DNA of 64,000 nt. Source: Paradesulfitobacterium ferrireducens. Lineage in GTDB: Bacteria > Bacillota > Desulfitobacteriia > Desulfitobacteriales > Desulfitobacteriaceae. Every line of letters starts with the position of its first letter. Position 1 is the stretch's first letter. This document shows, piece after piece, positions 18,230-26,350 of this stretch. The stretch spans positions 124,001-188,000 of the forward strand of contig NZ_JAFLRH010000017.1 in the NCBI RefSeq assembly GCF_017310645.1, in the 5' to 3' direction. Position numbers and translations under genes: made by a program. A model generated the notes under the pieces. That model was not told where the DNA came from. It did no database searches and saw only the letters and a program-made list of their open reading frames with translations.

Positions 18230-18514
18230 CTATTCTTTCTTAGTGGTCAAGAAACGCATAATGGAGTCGGAAATTTTCATAATCCGTTCCACTTCTTGCG
18301 CTGTACGGGCCTCACCGTTAAAGTTCATCAGGACATAATACCCTTCCCGATAATCATTAATCTCGTAGGCCAAGCGGCGTTTGCCCCACTTGTCAATGGA
18401 CAGGTCAGATCCACCGTTATTGTTAACGATTTCACCATACTTGTCCACTTCAGCGGCAGTCGCCTCCTCATCCAGATCAGGCCGGATGATATACAATACT
18501 TCGTACGCTTGCAT
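18230..18514 (-). CDS. rpsF: 30S ribosomal protein S6
   Basis: A 94-residue S6 ([40 protein letters not shown]). ATG at 18514 has GGGGAGG 7 to 8 bases upstream and gives the family's usual length; a longer frame upstream is not coding. The 75-base leader contains GCAGCTTTGGCTGC and a CCGC/GCGG-rich second stem, which could be the S6:S18 autoregulatory mRNA element; I cannot confirm that fold by eye. Confidence 0.95.
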   Translation of the reverse strand: MQAYEVLYIIRPDLDEEATAAEVDKYGEIVNNNGGSDLSIDKWGKRRLAYEINDYREGYYVLMNFNGEARTAQEVERIMKISDSIMRFLTTKKE

Positions 18515-18589
18515 GTGTGCACCTCCCCTCGGACTTAGCGGCCCCGTAAAGCGGAGCAGGGATTTGGCAGCCAAAGCTGCTAGTAAAAA

Positions 18590-18618
18590 ATTATAGCAGT
18601 TCTAAGAATAAAACGCAA
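18590..18618 (-). promoter_or_regulatory. sigma-A promoter of rpsF-ssb-rpsR
   Basis: TTGCGT (18613-18618) and TATAAT (18590-18595), spacer 17 bases. Confidence 0.8.
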
Positions 18619-18626
18619 CCAAAATT

Positions 18627-18802
18627 GGGTCAGATGCAGGCCGTTCACCATGACGCCGGAGCTACTCGCTTGCTGGCTCCGCTGACGCATCCGAAACCCC
18701 TTTGTATTACTGCATGTGAACCTTCGGTGCGTCTAACGCTCTGCCAGCTTCACTCGTTTAACGCTCCTCTGTCAAAACGGTTCACTTACCTGCATCTGCC
18801 CC
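18627..18802. repeat. 176-bp region with 14-base terminal inverted repeats
   Basis: GGGTCAGATGCAGG at the left and CCTGCATCTGCCCC at the right pair with one mismatch. Between them lie GTTCAC-type direct words and no gene. It fills the gap between ychF and the rpsF promoter and could be a small non-autonomous element. Confidence 0.5.
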
Positions 18803-18811
18803 ATAGTAGTA

Positions 18812-19912
18812 TTAAACGTTGAAACGGAAGTGGACGATGTCGCCGTCCTGCATAACATAGTCCTTGCCCTCCAGGCGCACCAGGCCCTTGTCCCGCGCTC
18901 CGGCAACCCCGCCGTTCGTGACAAAGTCCTGATAGGACACCACTTCAGCCCGGATAAACCCGCGCTCAAAGTCCGTATGAATGACTCCGGCCGCCTGAGG
19001 TGCTTTCGTCCCTTTGCGGATGGTCCAGGCTTTGACTTCCATGGGACCCGCTGTAAAAAAGGTCATCAATCCTAAGAGGCTGAAAGCCGCTCTGATGAGC
19101 CGGTCCAGCCCGGATTCTTCAAGCCCTAGGTCTGTGAGGAAAACTCCTTTTTCATCGGGATCAAGCTCGGCAATCTCCGCTTCGATTTTAGCGCAGATAA
19201 CCACCACCCCGGAGCCTTCAGCCGCGGCAATCTCCTTAACTTTTTGTACATAGGGATTGGAATCGGCTGTGCTGATTCCGTCCTCGCTGACATTAGCCGC
19301 GTACAGCACCGGCTTCGCCGTTAGCAGCGGAAAACTCTTCAGAATCTCCTGTTCTTCTTCACTAAAAACAAGGGTGCGCGCCGGTCGGCCTTGATCAAAC
19401 GTTTCCTTGAGTTTATCCAAAAGCTGAACCTCAGCCTGCGCTTTCTTATCTCCGGATTTTAACAGTTTGGACGTGCGCTCCCAGCGCTTTTCCACGCTTT
19501 CTAAATCCGCCAGGATCAACTCATACTCGATCGTCTCAATGTCCCGTTTCGGGTCGACACTGCCCTCCACATGCACGACATTCCCATCTTCAAAACAGCG
19601 CACGACGTGAACGATGGCATCCACTTCCCGGATATGGGATAAAAAACGGTTACCCAGCCCTTCTCCTTTGCTGGCGCCCTTCACCAAACCGGCAATGTCA
19701 ACGAATTCAACCGCCGCCGGAACGATTCGGTCCGGATTCACCATTTCAGCCAAAATCTGGAGCCGCTCATCCGGAACCTGAACAATCCCCACATTGGGGT
19801 CAATAGTGCAGAATGGATAGTTAGCCGCTTCTGCTCCGGCCTGGGTGATTGCATTAAATAATGTCGACTTGCCTACGTTGGGCAACCCGACAATTCCTGC
19901 TTGTAAGCTCAT
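18812..19912 (-). CDS. ychF: redox-regulated ATPase/GTPase YchF
   Basis: A 366-residue Obg-family P-loop protein. G1 is [13 protein letters not shown]3 [10 protein letters not shown], and the G4 position reads NVSE in place of NKxD, the change that gives YchF/OLA1 its ATP preference. A coiled-coil insertion (residues about 130-200) and C-terminal TGS domain ([28 protein letters not shown]) follow. It associates with ribosomes and stress responses. Downstream of DUF951 and probably co-transcribed with it. Confidence 0.95.
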   Translation of the reverse strand: MSLQAGIVGLPNVGKSTLFNAITQAGAEAANYPFCTIDPNVGIVQVPDERLQILAEMVNPDRIVPAAVEFVDIAGLVKGASKGEGLGNRFLSHIREVDAIVHVVRCFEDGNVVHVEGSVDPKRDIETIEYELILADLESVEKRWERTSKLLKSGDKKAQAEVQLLDKLKETFDQGRPARTLVFSEEEQEILKSFPLLTAKPVLYAANVSEDGISTADSNPYVQKVKEIAAAEGSGVVVICAKIEAEIAELDPDEKGVFLTDLGLEESGLDRLIRAAFSLLGLMTFFTAGPMEVKAWTIRKGTKAPQAAGVIHTDFERGFIRAEVVSYQDFVTNGGVAGARDKGLVRLEGKDYVMQDGDIVHFRFNV

Positions 19913-19944
19913 GGATGCCTCCTAAACAATCATAAGATGTCCAG

Positions 19945-20151
19945 TCATTTGATCCCGTCATTGCTGCGGGATAGAATTTCTTTAATCTGCCTTTCCAGTT
20001 TAACCCGGGGAATCCAGGCCTGGTGACTGCACTTCAGGCATTGGATCCTGAAGTCCATACCCGTCCGCATTATTTTCCAGTCATAGTTACCGCACGGGTG
20101 CGGCTTGCGCAGCCTGACGACATCTCCGACATTCAATTGGATCAAACGCAA
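19945..20151 (-). CDS. DUF951 family protein
   Basis: A 68-residue protein with the DUF951 pattern: GDVVRLRKPHPCGNYDWKI, then FRIQCLKCSHQAWIPRVKLE. Cysteines in HPCG and CLKC suggest a small metal-binding knuckle. Function unknown; it is commonly found beside ychF or rpsF in Firmicutes. Confidence 0.85.
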   Translation of the reverse strand: MRLIQLNVGDVVRLRKPHPCGNYDWKIMRTGMDFRIQCLKCSHQAWIPRVKLERQIKEILSRSNDGIK

Positions 20152-20176
20152 AACCTCCCTAACGGTGTTTTGATTA

Positions 20177-20205
20177 TCTATAGTATCTACAGATTAAGGA
20201 CGCAA
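20177..20205 (-). promoter_or_regulatory. promoter of DUF951-ychF
   Basis: TTGCGT (20200-20205) and TATAGA (20177-20182), spacer 17 bases; it starts directly after the cvpA terminator. Confidence 0.6.
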
Positions 20206-20235
20206 AAACCCGGGGTATTTAATTTATCTGGGTTT
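20206..20235 (-). terminator. cvpA terminator
   Basis: AAACCCAG and CCGGGTTT pair with one G-U, followed by TT on the - strand; the stem touches the cvpA stop codon. Confidence 0.6.
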
Positions 20236-20968
20236 AAAACCAGATGCCTTCGGGAAGATTAAGCCGGAAATTTTCCGTCACTTTAATCGAGAACAGTCTA
20301 ATGACGAGATCAAAAATATGAATTAAATACGGGTATAGCAGAGAACTCTCGATCAGGGAGAAGACCGTTCCGTTAAAGCCCAGCTTTAAGACCGGAGAAA
20401 TGATTCCCGCCAATATCGCCAAACCCAAAAGTGAAGCCAGGCCGCCTAGAATAAGCCCGCCTCCGCGATTGGCCGCCCCGCCGACTGCGCCAAACGGCGC
20501 CATTATGATGGACCAAATAATCTGAGCCAAAGCAACAATAACGATATACACCAGTGCAAAGGCGAACAGATAGAGCAGATTCTGGCTAATGACTCCCGCC
20601 AGGCGGTGGGCCGCTTCCTCAAAAACCTGCTGCGGCACCACGCTCTGCATGTTTGGCAAGGTCGCCAAACCGCCAAACAAATCCCCCCATCCATTTGGCA
20701 AGGACGGGAGTATTTGGCTCAGCCCCTGAGTGGTCAATTCCCCCTGGAGTCTCGGAAGAATCAATTTATATACCCTTGCTTCAACTAAACTCTGAAGGGA
20801 AAATGTTCGCTCCAGCCAATTGTATACATTCAAATATTGGCTGGCGGCGAGCACTAGCCCTACAATACTGGCCAATAGATTCACTAATCCGGTCAAAAAT
20901 CCTTTGCGGTACCCTTGTAAAGCCCCCAGCAGGATAAAGCCGATGATTAGAACATCGATTAGGTTCAT
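20234..20968 (-). CDS. CvpA family membrane protein
   Basis: A 244-residue protein with four hydrophobic helices. The N-terminal LIDVLIIGFILLGALQGYRKGFLTGLVNLLASIVGLVLA is typical of the CvpA/colicin V production family, and the G-rich helix (GGAANRGGGLILGGLASLLGLA) matches its third segment. The family is linked to envelope homeostasis; the exact activity is unknown. Confidence 0.85.
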   Translation of the reverse strand: MNLIDVLIIGFILLGALQGYRKGFLTGLVNLLASIVGLVLAASQYLNVYNWLERTFSLQSLVEARVYKLILPRLQGELTTQGLSQILPSLPNGWGDLFGGLATLPNMQSVVPQQVFEEAAHRLAGVISQNLLYLFAFALVYIVIVALAQIIWSIIMAPFGAVGGAANRGGGLILGGLASLLGLAILAGIISPVLKLGFNGTVFSLIESSLLYPYLIHIFDLVIRLFSIKVTENFRLNLPEGIWF

Positions 20969-21010
20969 ACCAACCTCCTATACCAATTTGCCCATGCGGA
21001 AATGCCCCTA

Positions 21011-21033
21011 CTGAATACTGACTCCTGACTCCT
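21011..21033. repeat. TGACTCCTGACTCC spacer repeat
   Basis: One copy of the CTGAATACTGACTCCTGACTCC word family, in the gap between cvpA and tRNA-Sec. The rest of that gap (21034-21104) is AT-rich with no feature seen. Confidence 0.6.
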
Positions 21034-21104
21034 CGTACATATTAATGGCATAGCTTTAAGAAATATTAATATTCGCTTTAGCCCTTATAAATTCCTGCAA
21101 AACC

Positions 21105-21127
21105 TAAAAAAGCAGCCTTTGCGCTGC
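21105..21127 (-). terminator. terminator of tRNA-Sec
   Basis: GCAGC and GCTGC pair around GCAAAG and are followed by TTTTTTAGG on the - strand. Confidence 0.75.
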
Positions 21128-21150
21128 CTCAAGCTTACTAATTATGATAA

Positions 21151-21248
21151 TGGCGGGGATGCGTGCGAATCGAACACACCTCGGAACGTTCTGCGTCCCG
21201 ACACGCGGATTTGAAGTCCGGGGGCAGCACCAGCCACCATCCATCCCC
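21151..21248 (-). tRNA. selC: tRNA-Sec (UCA), selenocysteine
   Basis: A 98-base tRNA with anticodon loop CTTCAAA, anticodon TCA. It has the features of bacterial tRNA-Sec: an 8-bp acceptor stem (GGGGATGG/...CATCCCC), an extended D stem, a long variable arm (GTGTCGGGACGCAGAACGTTCCGAGG region) and encoded CCA. It reads UGA as selenocysteine together with SelB, whose gene is 5 kb away. Standard tRNA finders may miss it. Confidence 0.95.
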
Positions 21249-21380
21249 ATTTTAAGATTCCGACTTATTATTATAGCATAAAGAAAAAAATTTGCACCTT
21301 TTAGTTGAATTTTTGTGCCAGGATGATCATCCCGGGATTTCACCACAATCATGATTATTGAAAATATTTCCACAAAGAGT

Positions 21381-21569
21381 ATGAAGCCCGAAAATAGGGG
21401 TAAGAATATTATTAGTTTCGATGACGAGGAGGTTGAGAGCTTGGCTGACCACAATTACCCAGTTGCCAGTTTGACAAAGCAGGAACTGGATCAAGTCACT
21501 GCACTTGAACAAAAGCTTAATTCCGGCTCCGGTGAGCAAAAGATCTTAATCGCTTATACCAAAGCGTAA
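21381..21569 (+). CDS. hypothetical small protein
   Basis: A protein of 62 residues (72 from an earlier ATG at 21351), MKPENRGKNIISFDDEEVES, rich in acidic and polar residues and with no membrane segment. I do not recognise it. Support for it being a gene is the strand-isolated frame with protein-like composition and a good + strand terminator 50 bases after it. The ribosome site is weak and the start is uncertain. Confidence 0.5.
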   Translation: MKPENRGKNIISFDDEEVESLADHNYPVASLTKQELDQVTALEQKLNSGSGEQKILIAYTKA

Positions 21570-21622
21570 ATCGGAGATCTTATTCGAACTGGCAAAAAAG
21601 TACATTTGAGCACTGAAGAACT

Positions 21623-21650
21623 AGGACAAGTTTACTTGTCCTTTTCTTCA
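21623..21650 (+). terminator. terminator after the 62-residue gene
   Basis: AGGACAAG and CTTGTCCT form an 8-bp stem with loop TTTA, followed by TTTCTTC. Confidence 0.75.
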
Positions 21651-21667
21651 TTCATTATCCGGAGATT

Positions 21668-22111
21668 TCATTCATTGCCCAGGGCCCTGAACCGGTAACA
21701 GCTTCCCCTCAGGTAAGCCTCCGTCTGTTTCTGAATCTCTTCCTCGGACAAAGTAAGGTGCATCAGACTGTACTTGGCTTGAATAAGCGCTTTGACACAT
21801 TCCAGGGCTAGGTCTGCCAAATGCGTACACCCAGCGTCTGTCCCAACGGCTTCGGTAATCTTTTTTCTCACTCCCCGGGCCAACTTCAAACCGACCAAAT
21901 TTTTTATCCTGTTTCCCGTCACTATGCAGTCAGGGTGGGGATAACGCCTAAGCTCACCTTCCGCCGCCGTGATTGCAAAATCCCGCATATCCACCCAAAG
22001 AGTTAGCGACACTTCGTGATAACTGTCCATAAAGACTCCATTAACGATAACACTTTCTCCCTCATCCTCACTCTGTATATTAATATTGATCGACCGGTTA
22101 AATACGTACAT
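21668..22111 (-). CDS. DUF2889 family protein
   Basis: A 147-residue protein matching DUF2889: VNGVFMDSYHEVSLTLWVDMRDFAITAAEGELRRYPHPDC, then LVGLKLARGVRKKITEAVGTDAGCTHLADLALEC. The conserved C-x-H and aspartates suggest a ligand or metal site, but no function is known. ATG at 22111 has AAGGGAG 8 bases upstream. It is transcribed alone. Confidence 0.85.
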   Translation of the reverse strand: MYVFNRSININIQSEDEGESVIVNGVFMDSYHEVSLTLWVDMRDFAITAAEGELRRYPHPDCIVTGNRIKNLVGLKLARGVRKKITEAVGTDAGCTHLADLALECVKALIQAKYSLMHLTLSEEEIQKQTEAYLRGSCYRFRALGNE

Positions 22112-22181
22112 TTAATCTACTCCCTTAATCTCTTTGCTTTTAGTTTAAGCCTTTTTGATTACGCTAGCAAATACCGTATAT

Positions 22182-22210
22182 AAAAGGCTTGGTGATTCGC
22201 TCACCAAGCC
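22182..22210 (-). terminator. terminator of the CBS-ACT gene
   Basis: GGCTTGGTGA and TCACCAAGCC form a perfect 10-bp stem with loop GCGAA, followed by TTTTATA on the - strand. Confidence 0.85.
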
Positions 22211-22228
22211 CTGCATAATGATGCTTAT

Positions 22229-22855
22229 TTAACTTTCAAGGATATATCCTTTAGCGGCCAGTGCCTTTTCCACTTCTTCAACTTTTTCTCCGTTTAACCG
22301 AAGGAGAATTTTTATCTTCTCCGTACTCGGATGATAGATGGCTAGGCTGGCTATATTTACCCCATACTCCTTAATCGTGGTTGCCACATCACACATGACT
22401 CCTACTTTGTCGGTTGCCTCGACCACAATCCGGTCACCCGGGCTGCGTAGGCCGAGAATGTTTAAGAATGCTCCGAAGACATCACTTTCCGTGATAATCC
22501 CGACAAGACTGCCGTTTTCTACAACCGGAAGGCCCCCGATTTTGTGGTCACGCATCACTAGGGCAGCATCTTCAATTCTGGTATCCGGGCCGCATGTAAT
22601 CACATGTTTAACCGCAATTTCGCGAATGGTTGTTTTTGCTACCAGGTAATTTAACTCGAAAATACTTAGTGTCGTAGCAGGGGAAGGAGATACCTCGCGC
22701 AAATCCCCATCTGTTACTAAACCTACCAGCTTGCCGTTCTCAATGACCGGCAAGCGGTTAACCTTTTTCTCCCGCATCAAGGCCATTGTATCTGCGATTG
22801 TATCTGTGGGAGCGACTGTAATTACATCCGTTGTCATTAATTGCCGTACGAACAT
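22229..22855 (-). CDS. CBS-pair and ACT domain protein (AcuB-like)
   Basis: A 208-residue protein with two CBS motifs (MTTDVITVAPTDTIADTMALM..VNRLPVIENGKLVGLVTDGDL and the second ending GGLPVVENGSLVGIITESDVF) and a C-terminal ACT domain (GDRIVVEATDKVGVMCDVATTIKEYGVNIAS). CBS pairs bind adenosyl nucleotides and ACT domains bind amino acids, so it is a likely ligand-sensing regulator; it resembles AcuB. ATG at 22855 is used because AAGGAG lies 7 bases upstream. Confidence 0.85.
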   Translation of the reverse strand: MFVRQLMTTDVITVAPTDTIADTMALMREKKVNRLPVIENGKLVGLVTDGDLREVSPSPATTLSIFELNYLVAKTTIREIAVKHVITCGPDTRIEDAALVMRDHKIGGLPVVENGSLVGIITESDVFGAFLNILGLRSPGDRIVVEATDKVGVMCDVATTIKEYGVNIASLAIYHPSTEKIKILLRLNGEKVEEVEKALAAKGYILES

Positions 22856-23044
22856 ATAACCACTCCTTCCAATTGCAACCATTCACGGTTGTTCCATGTA
22901 AATCACTATCGTGGCTTAGAAGTAGACTTTGACAACCACCTCCAGGCGATGGCTATATGTAGAAAACGAAGTTACAGCAATTCAGTATATGTCTGCTAAG
23001 TCTAAGGTTCATGTCTTGTGATAAATTTCACCATCTGTAATTCT

Positions 23045-23072
23045 ATTCTACCACTACTTTGGAAGCTGTCAA
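23045..23072 (-). promoter_or_regulatory. sigma-A promoter of the CBS-ACT gene, 185-base leader
   Basis: TTGACA (23067-23072) and TAGAAT (23045-23050), spacer 16 bases. The transcript would have a leader of about 185 bases before the start codon; it contains a GGTTGT/ACAACC pairing but no motif I recognise. Confidence 0.65.
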
Positions 23073-23143
23073 TGGGCTTTGATGTAAAATATTTTCCCCA
23101 GGCCTGGGCCCTATAGGTAATACCCTTTCCGAAGAGATCGCAA

Positions 23144-23182
23144 AATTAAAAACTCCCGCACACAGCCGAGGTATGCAGGAGT
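23144..23182 (-). terminator. terminator of the ABC transporter operon
   Basis: On the - strand ACTCCTGCA (23174-23182) pairs with TGCGGGAGT (23152-23160), followed by TTTTAATTTT. A second upstream arm ACTCCCGCA (23203-23211) can pair with the same strand, giving two alternative stems. Confidence 0.75.
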
Positions 23183-23224
23183 CAATGTTTTGGTAATGCG
23201 GATGCGGGAGTCATGTTTTTGAGT

Positions 23225-24019
23225 TTAGGCTAGGATCATACGGTCATTATTAATGTGCGTTCCGCTCGCTTTTTCAAACATTTCTAAGAGGCGGGCGATG
23301 GTCATATTTGATCGTTCGTTCCCTTTGATATCCAAAATAATCCGGCCCTCATGCATCATGATCGTGCGGTTGCCGTAAGCCAGGGCATGATCCAGGTTAT
23401 GAGTAATCATCAAGGTCGTTAAGTTGGCTCCGTTAATGAAACGGGAGGTTAAATCCAGCACCTTTTCCGCAGTTTTGGGATCAAGGGCCGCCGTGTGCTC
23501 GTCTAAGAGGAGCAGTTTGGGCTCCTGCAAGGCTGCCATGAGCAAGGTCAGTGCCTGGCGCTGGCCGCCCGAAAGCAGGCTGACTTTATTGGTCAAACGG
23601 CTTTCCAAGCCAAGACCTAAAAGCGCCAGCTTCTCTTTAAATAAAGCACGTTCCCGCGAACCGATCGCCCGTCTGAGCCGTCGGTTATGGCCGCGCTTGA
23701 AAGCCATGATCATGTTTTCTTCAATAGTCATGCTGGCCGCTGTTCCCAGCATCGGGTCCTGAAAGACCCGGCTAATGAGCCCTGCCCGTTTATGCTGCGG
23801 CAAATTCGTAATGTCCCGTCCGTCTATGGCGATTTCTCCGCTATCCACCGGAAAATTCCCGGCAACGGAATTAAGAAGGGTGGACTTGCCGGCCCCGTTG
23901 CTCCCAATGACTGTGACAAAATCCCCGGGGTCAAGTTCAAGGCTTAAATGATCAATGGCTACTTTTTCATTGATTGTACCTTTGTTAAAAACTTTAACGA
24001 TTTGGCGCACGGAAAGCAT
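23225..24019 (-). CDS. ABC transporter ATP-binding protein
   Basis: A 264-residue ATPase subunit: Walker A GSNGAGKST (about 39-47), Q-loop VFQDPMLGT, signature LSGGQRQALTLL, Walker B LLLLDEHTAALD and H-loop MITHNLDHA. The stop meets the permease gene without a gap; together with the substrate-binding protein it forms an importer of the PF04392 type (TrpX/YcjX-like), several members of which import tryptophan or related aromatic compounds. Substrate here is not established. Confidence 0.9.
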   Translation of the reverse strand: MLSVRQIVKVFNKGTINEKVAIDHLSLELDPGDFVTVIGSNGAGKSTLLNSVAGNFPVDSGEIAIDGRDITNLPQHKRAGLISRVFQDPMLGTAASMTIEENMIMAFKRGHNRRLRRAIGSRERALFKEKLALLGLGLESRLTNKVSLLSGGQRQALTLLMAALQEPKLLLLDEHTAALDPKTAEKVLDLTSRFINGANLTTLMITHNLDHALAYGNRTIMMHEGRIILDIKGNERSNMTIARLLEMFEKASGTHINNDRMILA

Positions 24020-24922
24020 TTAGTTCTCCCCCTTTCCGCTAAGGACAGGGTTTTTTAGCTTGAACTTCTTCTTGAGCGCTGGAGAGGTCAGGGCAAGAAT
24101 CACTATGAGTGCCGTAACTAATTTCAAATCTGTTGGTTCTAAACCTAATTGCAGTACCACGGCAATAATCACCCGGTACAAGACCCCCCCGACAATCACG
24201 GCAATAATCGTACGTGCAACGGATGAGGTTCCGACTAGAACTTCACCGATGATGACAGAAGCAAGCCCGGCGATTATCATCCCAATACCCATACCAACAT
24301 CTGCAAACTGTTGATTTTGCGCCACATAACTTCCGGCAAAAGCTACTAAGCCATTGGAGAGCGCCAATCCCAGAACCTTCATGATATCGGTATTAACCCC
24401 TTGACTTTTGATCATCATTTCATTGTCCCCGGTTGCCCGCAAAGCCAGGCCGATTTCGGTCTCCAAGAACAAATAAAGGATAATCCCCACAATAATAACG
24501 GTTGCTAATGTTAGAGCCAAGACTCCATGACTGCCGATAAAAGGAATCTTCTCGAAATCCGAAAAAATTGTTCGAGTACGCAAAAGGGAAATATTGGCTT
24601 TACCCATAACCCTTAGATTCACCGAGTAGAGGGCAGTCATGGTCAGGATTCCAGACAAAAGCGGGGTAATATTAAATTTTGTATGGAGGATTCCGGTGAA
24701 AATACCGGCCAGAAGTCCTCCGATAAAAGCCAATGCCGTAGCAGCCCAAGGGTTGTGCCCGGTCGAGATTAAAATAGCGGCAATGGCAGCCCCCAGAGTG
24801 AAGCTGCCATCGACCGACAAATCTGCATAATCGAGCACACGGAACGTGAGGTACACGCCCAATACCATGAGCGAGTACATTAATCCCTGCTCCAACGTAC
24901 TTAACCAAACTTGCGTGGACAT
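24020..24922 (-). CDS. ABC transporter permease
   Basis: A 300-residue membrane protein with eight to nine hydrophobic helices and the branched-chain/simple-sugar-type permease pattern (ALRATGDNEMMIKSQGVNTDIMKVLGLALSNGLVAFAGS), which contacts the ATPase. ATG at 24922 follows AGGTG by 7 bases; an earlier GTG at 24931 is also in frame. Middle gene of the operon. Confidence 0.88.
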   Translation of the reverse strand: MSTQVWLSTLEQGLMYSLMVLGVYLTFRVLDYADLSVDGSFTLGAAIAAILISTGHNPWAATALAFIGGLLAGIFTGILHTKFNITPLLSGILTMTALYSVNLRVMGKANISLLRTRTIFSDFEKIPFIGSHGVLALTLATVIIVGIILYLFLETEIGLALRATGDNEMMIKSQGVNTDIMKVLGLALSNGLVAFAGSYVAQNQQFADVGMGIGMIIAGLASVIIGEVLVGTSSVARTIIAVIVGGVLYRVIIAVVLQLGLEPTDLKLVTALIVILALTSPALKKKFKLKNPVLSGKGEN

Positions 24923-25003
24923 TGCAAACACCTCAATTAATCTGCTGTGTCATGTAGTCCAACCGTCGTACCGTTCTACAGATGACTTCATATCTACTAT
25001 CGT

Positions 25004-26026
25004 TTATTTTTTAGTTTCTACCATTTTGGCGGATTTTAAATCATCCGGAATGGTGATGCCCAATAGAGCGGCATTGGTCTTATTGATGACCGTATCATAC
25101 TCTTTCTGGCTCTCGATTGGCATATCCGCCGGTTTAGCCCCTTTTAAGACTTTGAGTGCCATCTCGCCGGTTTGCTGTCCTAACTTTTTGTAGTTAATTC
25201 CGATCGTTCCCAGACCGCCTTTGTCAACCACGCTGCTTTCCCCGGCTATTACGGGAATCTTCGCCTGATCGGTCACTTTTAAGACTGCATCCGCAGCCGA
25301 CACAACCGTATTGTCTGTGGGGATATATACAGCATCCACCTTATTCACTAAAGATTCTGTAGCTTGCATTACATCGGCACTCCCGGTAACTGTAGCCTCC
25401 ACAATCTCCATGCCCATACCGGCTGCGATCTCTTTAGCCAATTTTACTTGAACTTGGGAATTAATCTCGCCTCCATTGTATATAACACCGACTTTCTTGG
25501 CATTTGGAACCAGCTTCTTTAAGAGTTCAAACTGCTCTTTAGCCGGATTCATATCATTGGTTCCGGTAACATTCATTCCCGGCTTTTCTAAGCTGTTTGC
25601 AAGTTTTGAAGTCACTGGATCTGTAACCGCCGTGATCAGTATCGGGATGTCCTTGGAAGCAGTAGCCATAGCCTGAGCTGAAGAAGTCGCAATGGCTAAA
25701 ACAAGATCGGGTTTATCCGCAGCAAACTTTTGCGCAATGGAATTCAGCGTGGATTGGTCGTTCTGACCGTTTTTATAATCCACAGTCAAATTTTTCCCTT
25801 CCTCATAGCCGTTGGCTTTAAGAGTTTCCAAGAAACCTTCACGGGCAGCATCAAGAGCCGGGTGTTCAACGAGCTGGATGATCCCGATTTTGACGGTTTT
25901 CTTGTCATTGGATGTACCGGAAGCATTGGATGCACTGTTAGTAGATGAACCGGTCGAGCCGCAGCCCGCAAGGGCCAAGGCCATGACCACACTTAACCCG
26001 AGAGCGGACACTTTTTTCAGTTTCAT
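25004..26026 (-). CDS. ABC transporter substrate-binding lipoprotein (PF04392 type)
   Basis: A 340-residue lipoprotein: signal MKLKKVSALGLSVVMALALAGC with lipobox LAGC (Cys about 22), a Ser/Thr/Asn-rich linker and a two-lobed periplasmic-binding fold beginning KKTVKIGIIQLVEHPALDAAREGFLETL. The sequence (SSAQAMATASKDIPILITAVTDPVTSKL, VGVIYNGGEINSQVQVKLAKE) is that of the PF04392 ABC_sub_bind family, which includes TrpX. First gene of the operon, with its own promoter. Confidence 0.9.
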   Translation of the reverse strand: MKLKKVSALGLSVVMALALAGCGSTGSSTNSASNASGTSNDKKTVKIGIIQLVEHPALDAAREGFLETLKANGYEEGKNLTVDYKNGQNDQSTLNSIAQKFAADKPDLVLAIATSSAQAMATASKDIPILITAVTDPVTSKLANSLEKPGMNVTGTNDMNPAKEQFELLKKLVPNAKKVGVIYNGGEINSQVQVKLAKEIAAGMGMEIVEATVTGSADVMQATESLVNKVDAVYIPTDNTVVSAADAVLKVTDQAKIPVIAGESSVVDKGGLGTIGINYKKLGQQTGEMALKVLKGAKPADMPIESQKEYDTVINKTNAALLGITIPDDLKSAKMVETKK

Positions 26027-26115
26027 TATGTTTTACCCCTCCTTTAGTTTACGGGCGTGGATTGCTTGGCAAAACCGCCCTTATGTAACGTGTTCCATCC
26101 TGCCATTCTAATCCA

Positions 26116-26144
26116 ATAGTAAAACTTATGCGGGTAATTGTCAA
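26116..26144 (-). promoter_or_regulatory. sigma-A promoter of the ABC importer operon
   Basis: TTGACA (26139-26144) and TACTAT (26116-26121), spacer 17 bases, about 85 bases before the lipoprotein start. Confidence 0.8.
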
Positions 26145-26200
26145 TCAATTCAGACTAGTGGGAAACGGCATTCTTTTTGACCCTGCCTAAAAAAGGCAAC

Positions 26201-26276
26201 AAAAAAACACTCCATAGGAGTGCAACTCAGGCATTTTCTCCTACTGTCCTGCCATCCTACACGATGTTAACTTCCG
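26201..26276 (-). ncRNA. candidate small RNA or attenuated leader (promoter to terminator)
   Basis: A strong promoter (26283-26311) is followed after about 75 bases by an intrinsic terminator: CACTCC/GGAGTG with loop TAT and seven U (26201-26222). The transcript carries no gene of more than 14 codons. TAGGAG (about 26236-26241) can pair with CTCCTA of the terminator stem, a possible antiterminator. The unit lies upstream of the ABC operon promoter and may be independent of it. It matches no family I recognise. Confidence 0.6.
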
Positions 26277-26282
26277 TTTTTT

Positions 26283-26311
26283 ATAATACGGTTATACCTA
26301 ACCCTTGTCAA
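26283..26311 (-). promoter_or_regulatory. strong sigma-A promoter in the selB-ABC gap
   Basis: Consensus TTGACA (26306-26311), 17-base spacer, TATTAT (26283-26288). It lies beyond the selB stop codon and faces no coding gene before a terminator. Confidence 0.8.
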
Positions 26312-26350
26312 TCATTATTATTCGTTTTTATGCCGTTTTCCATTAATTCC

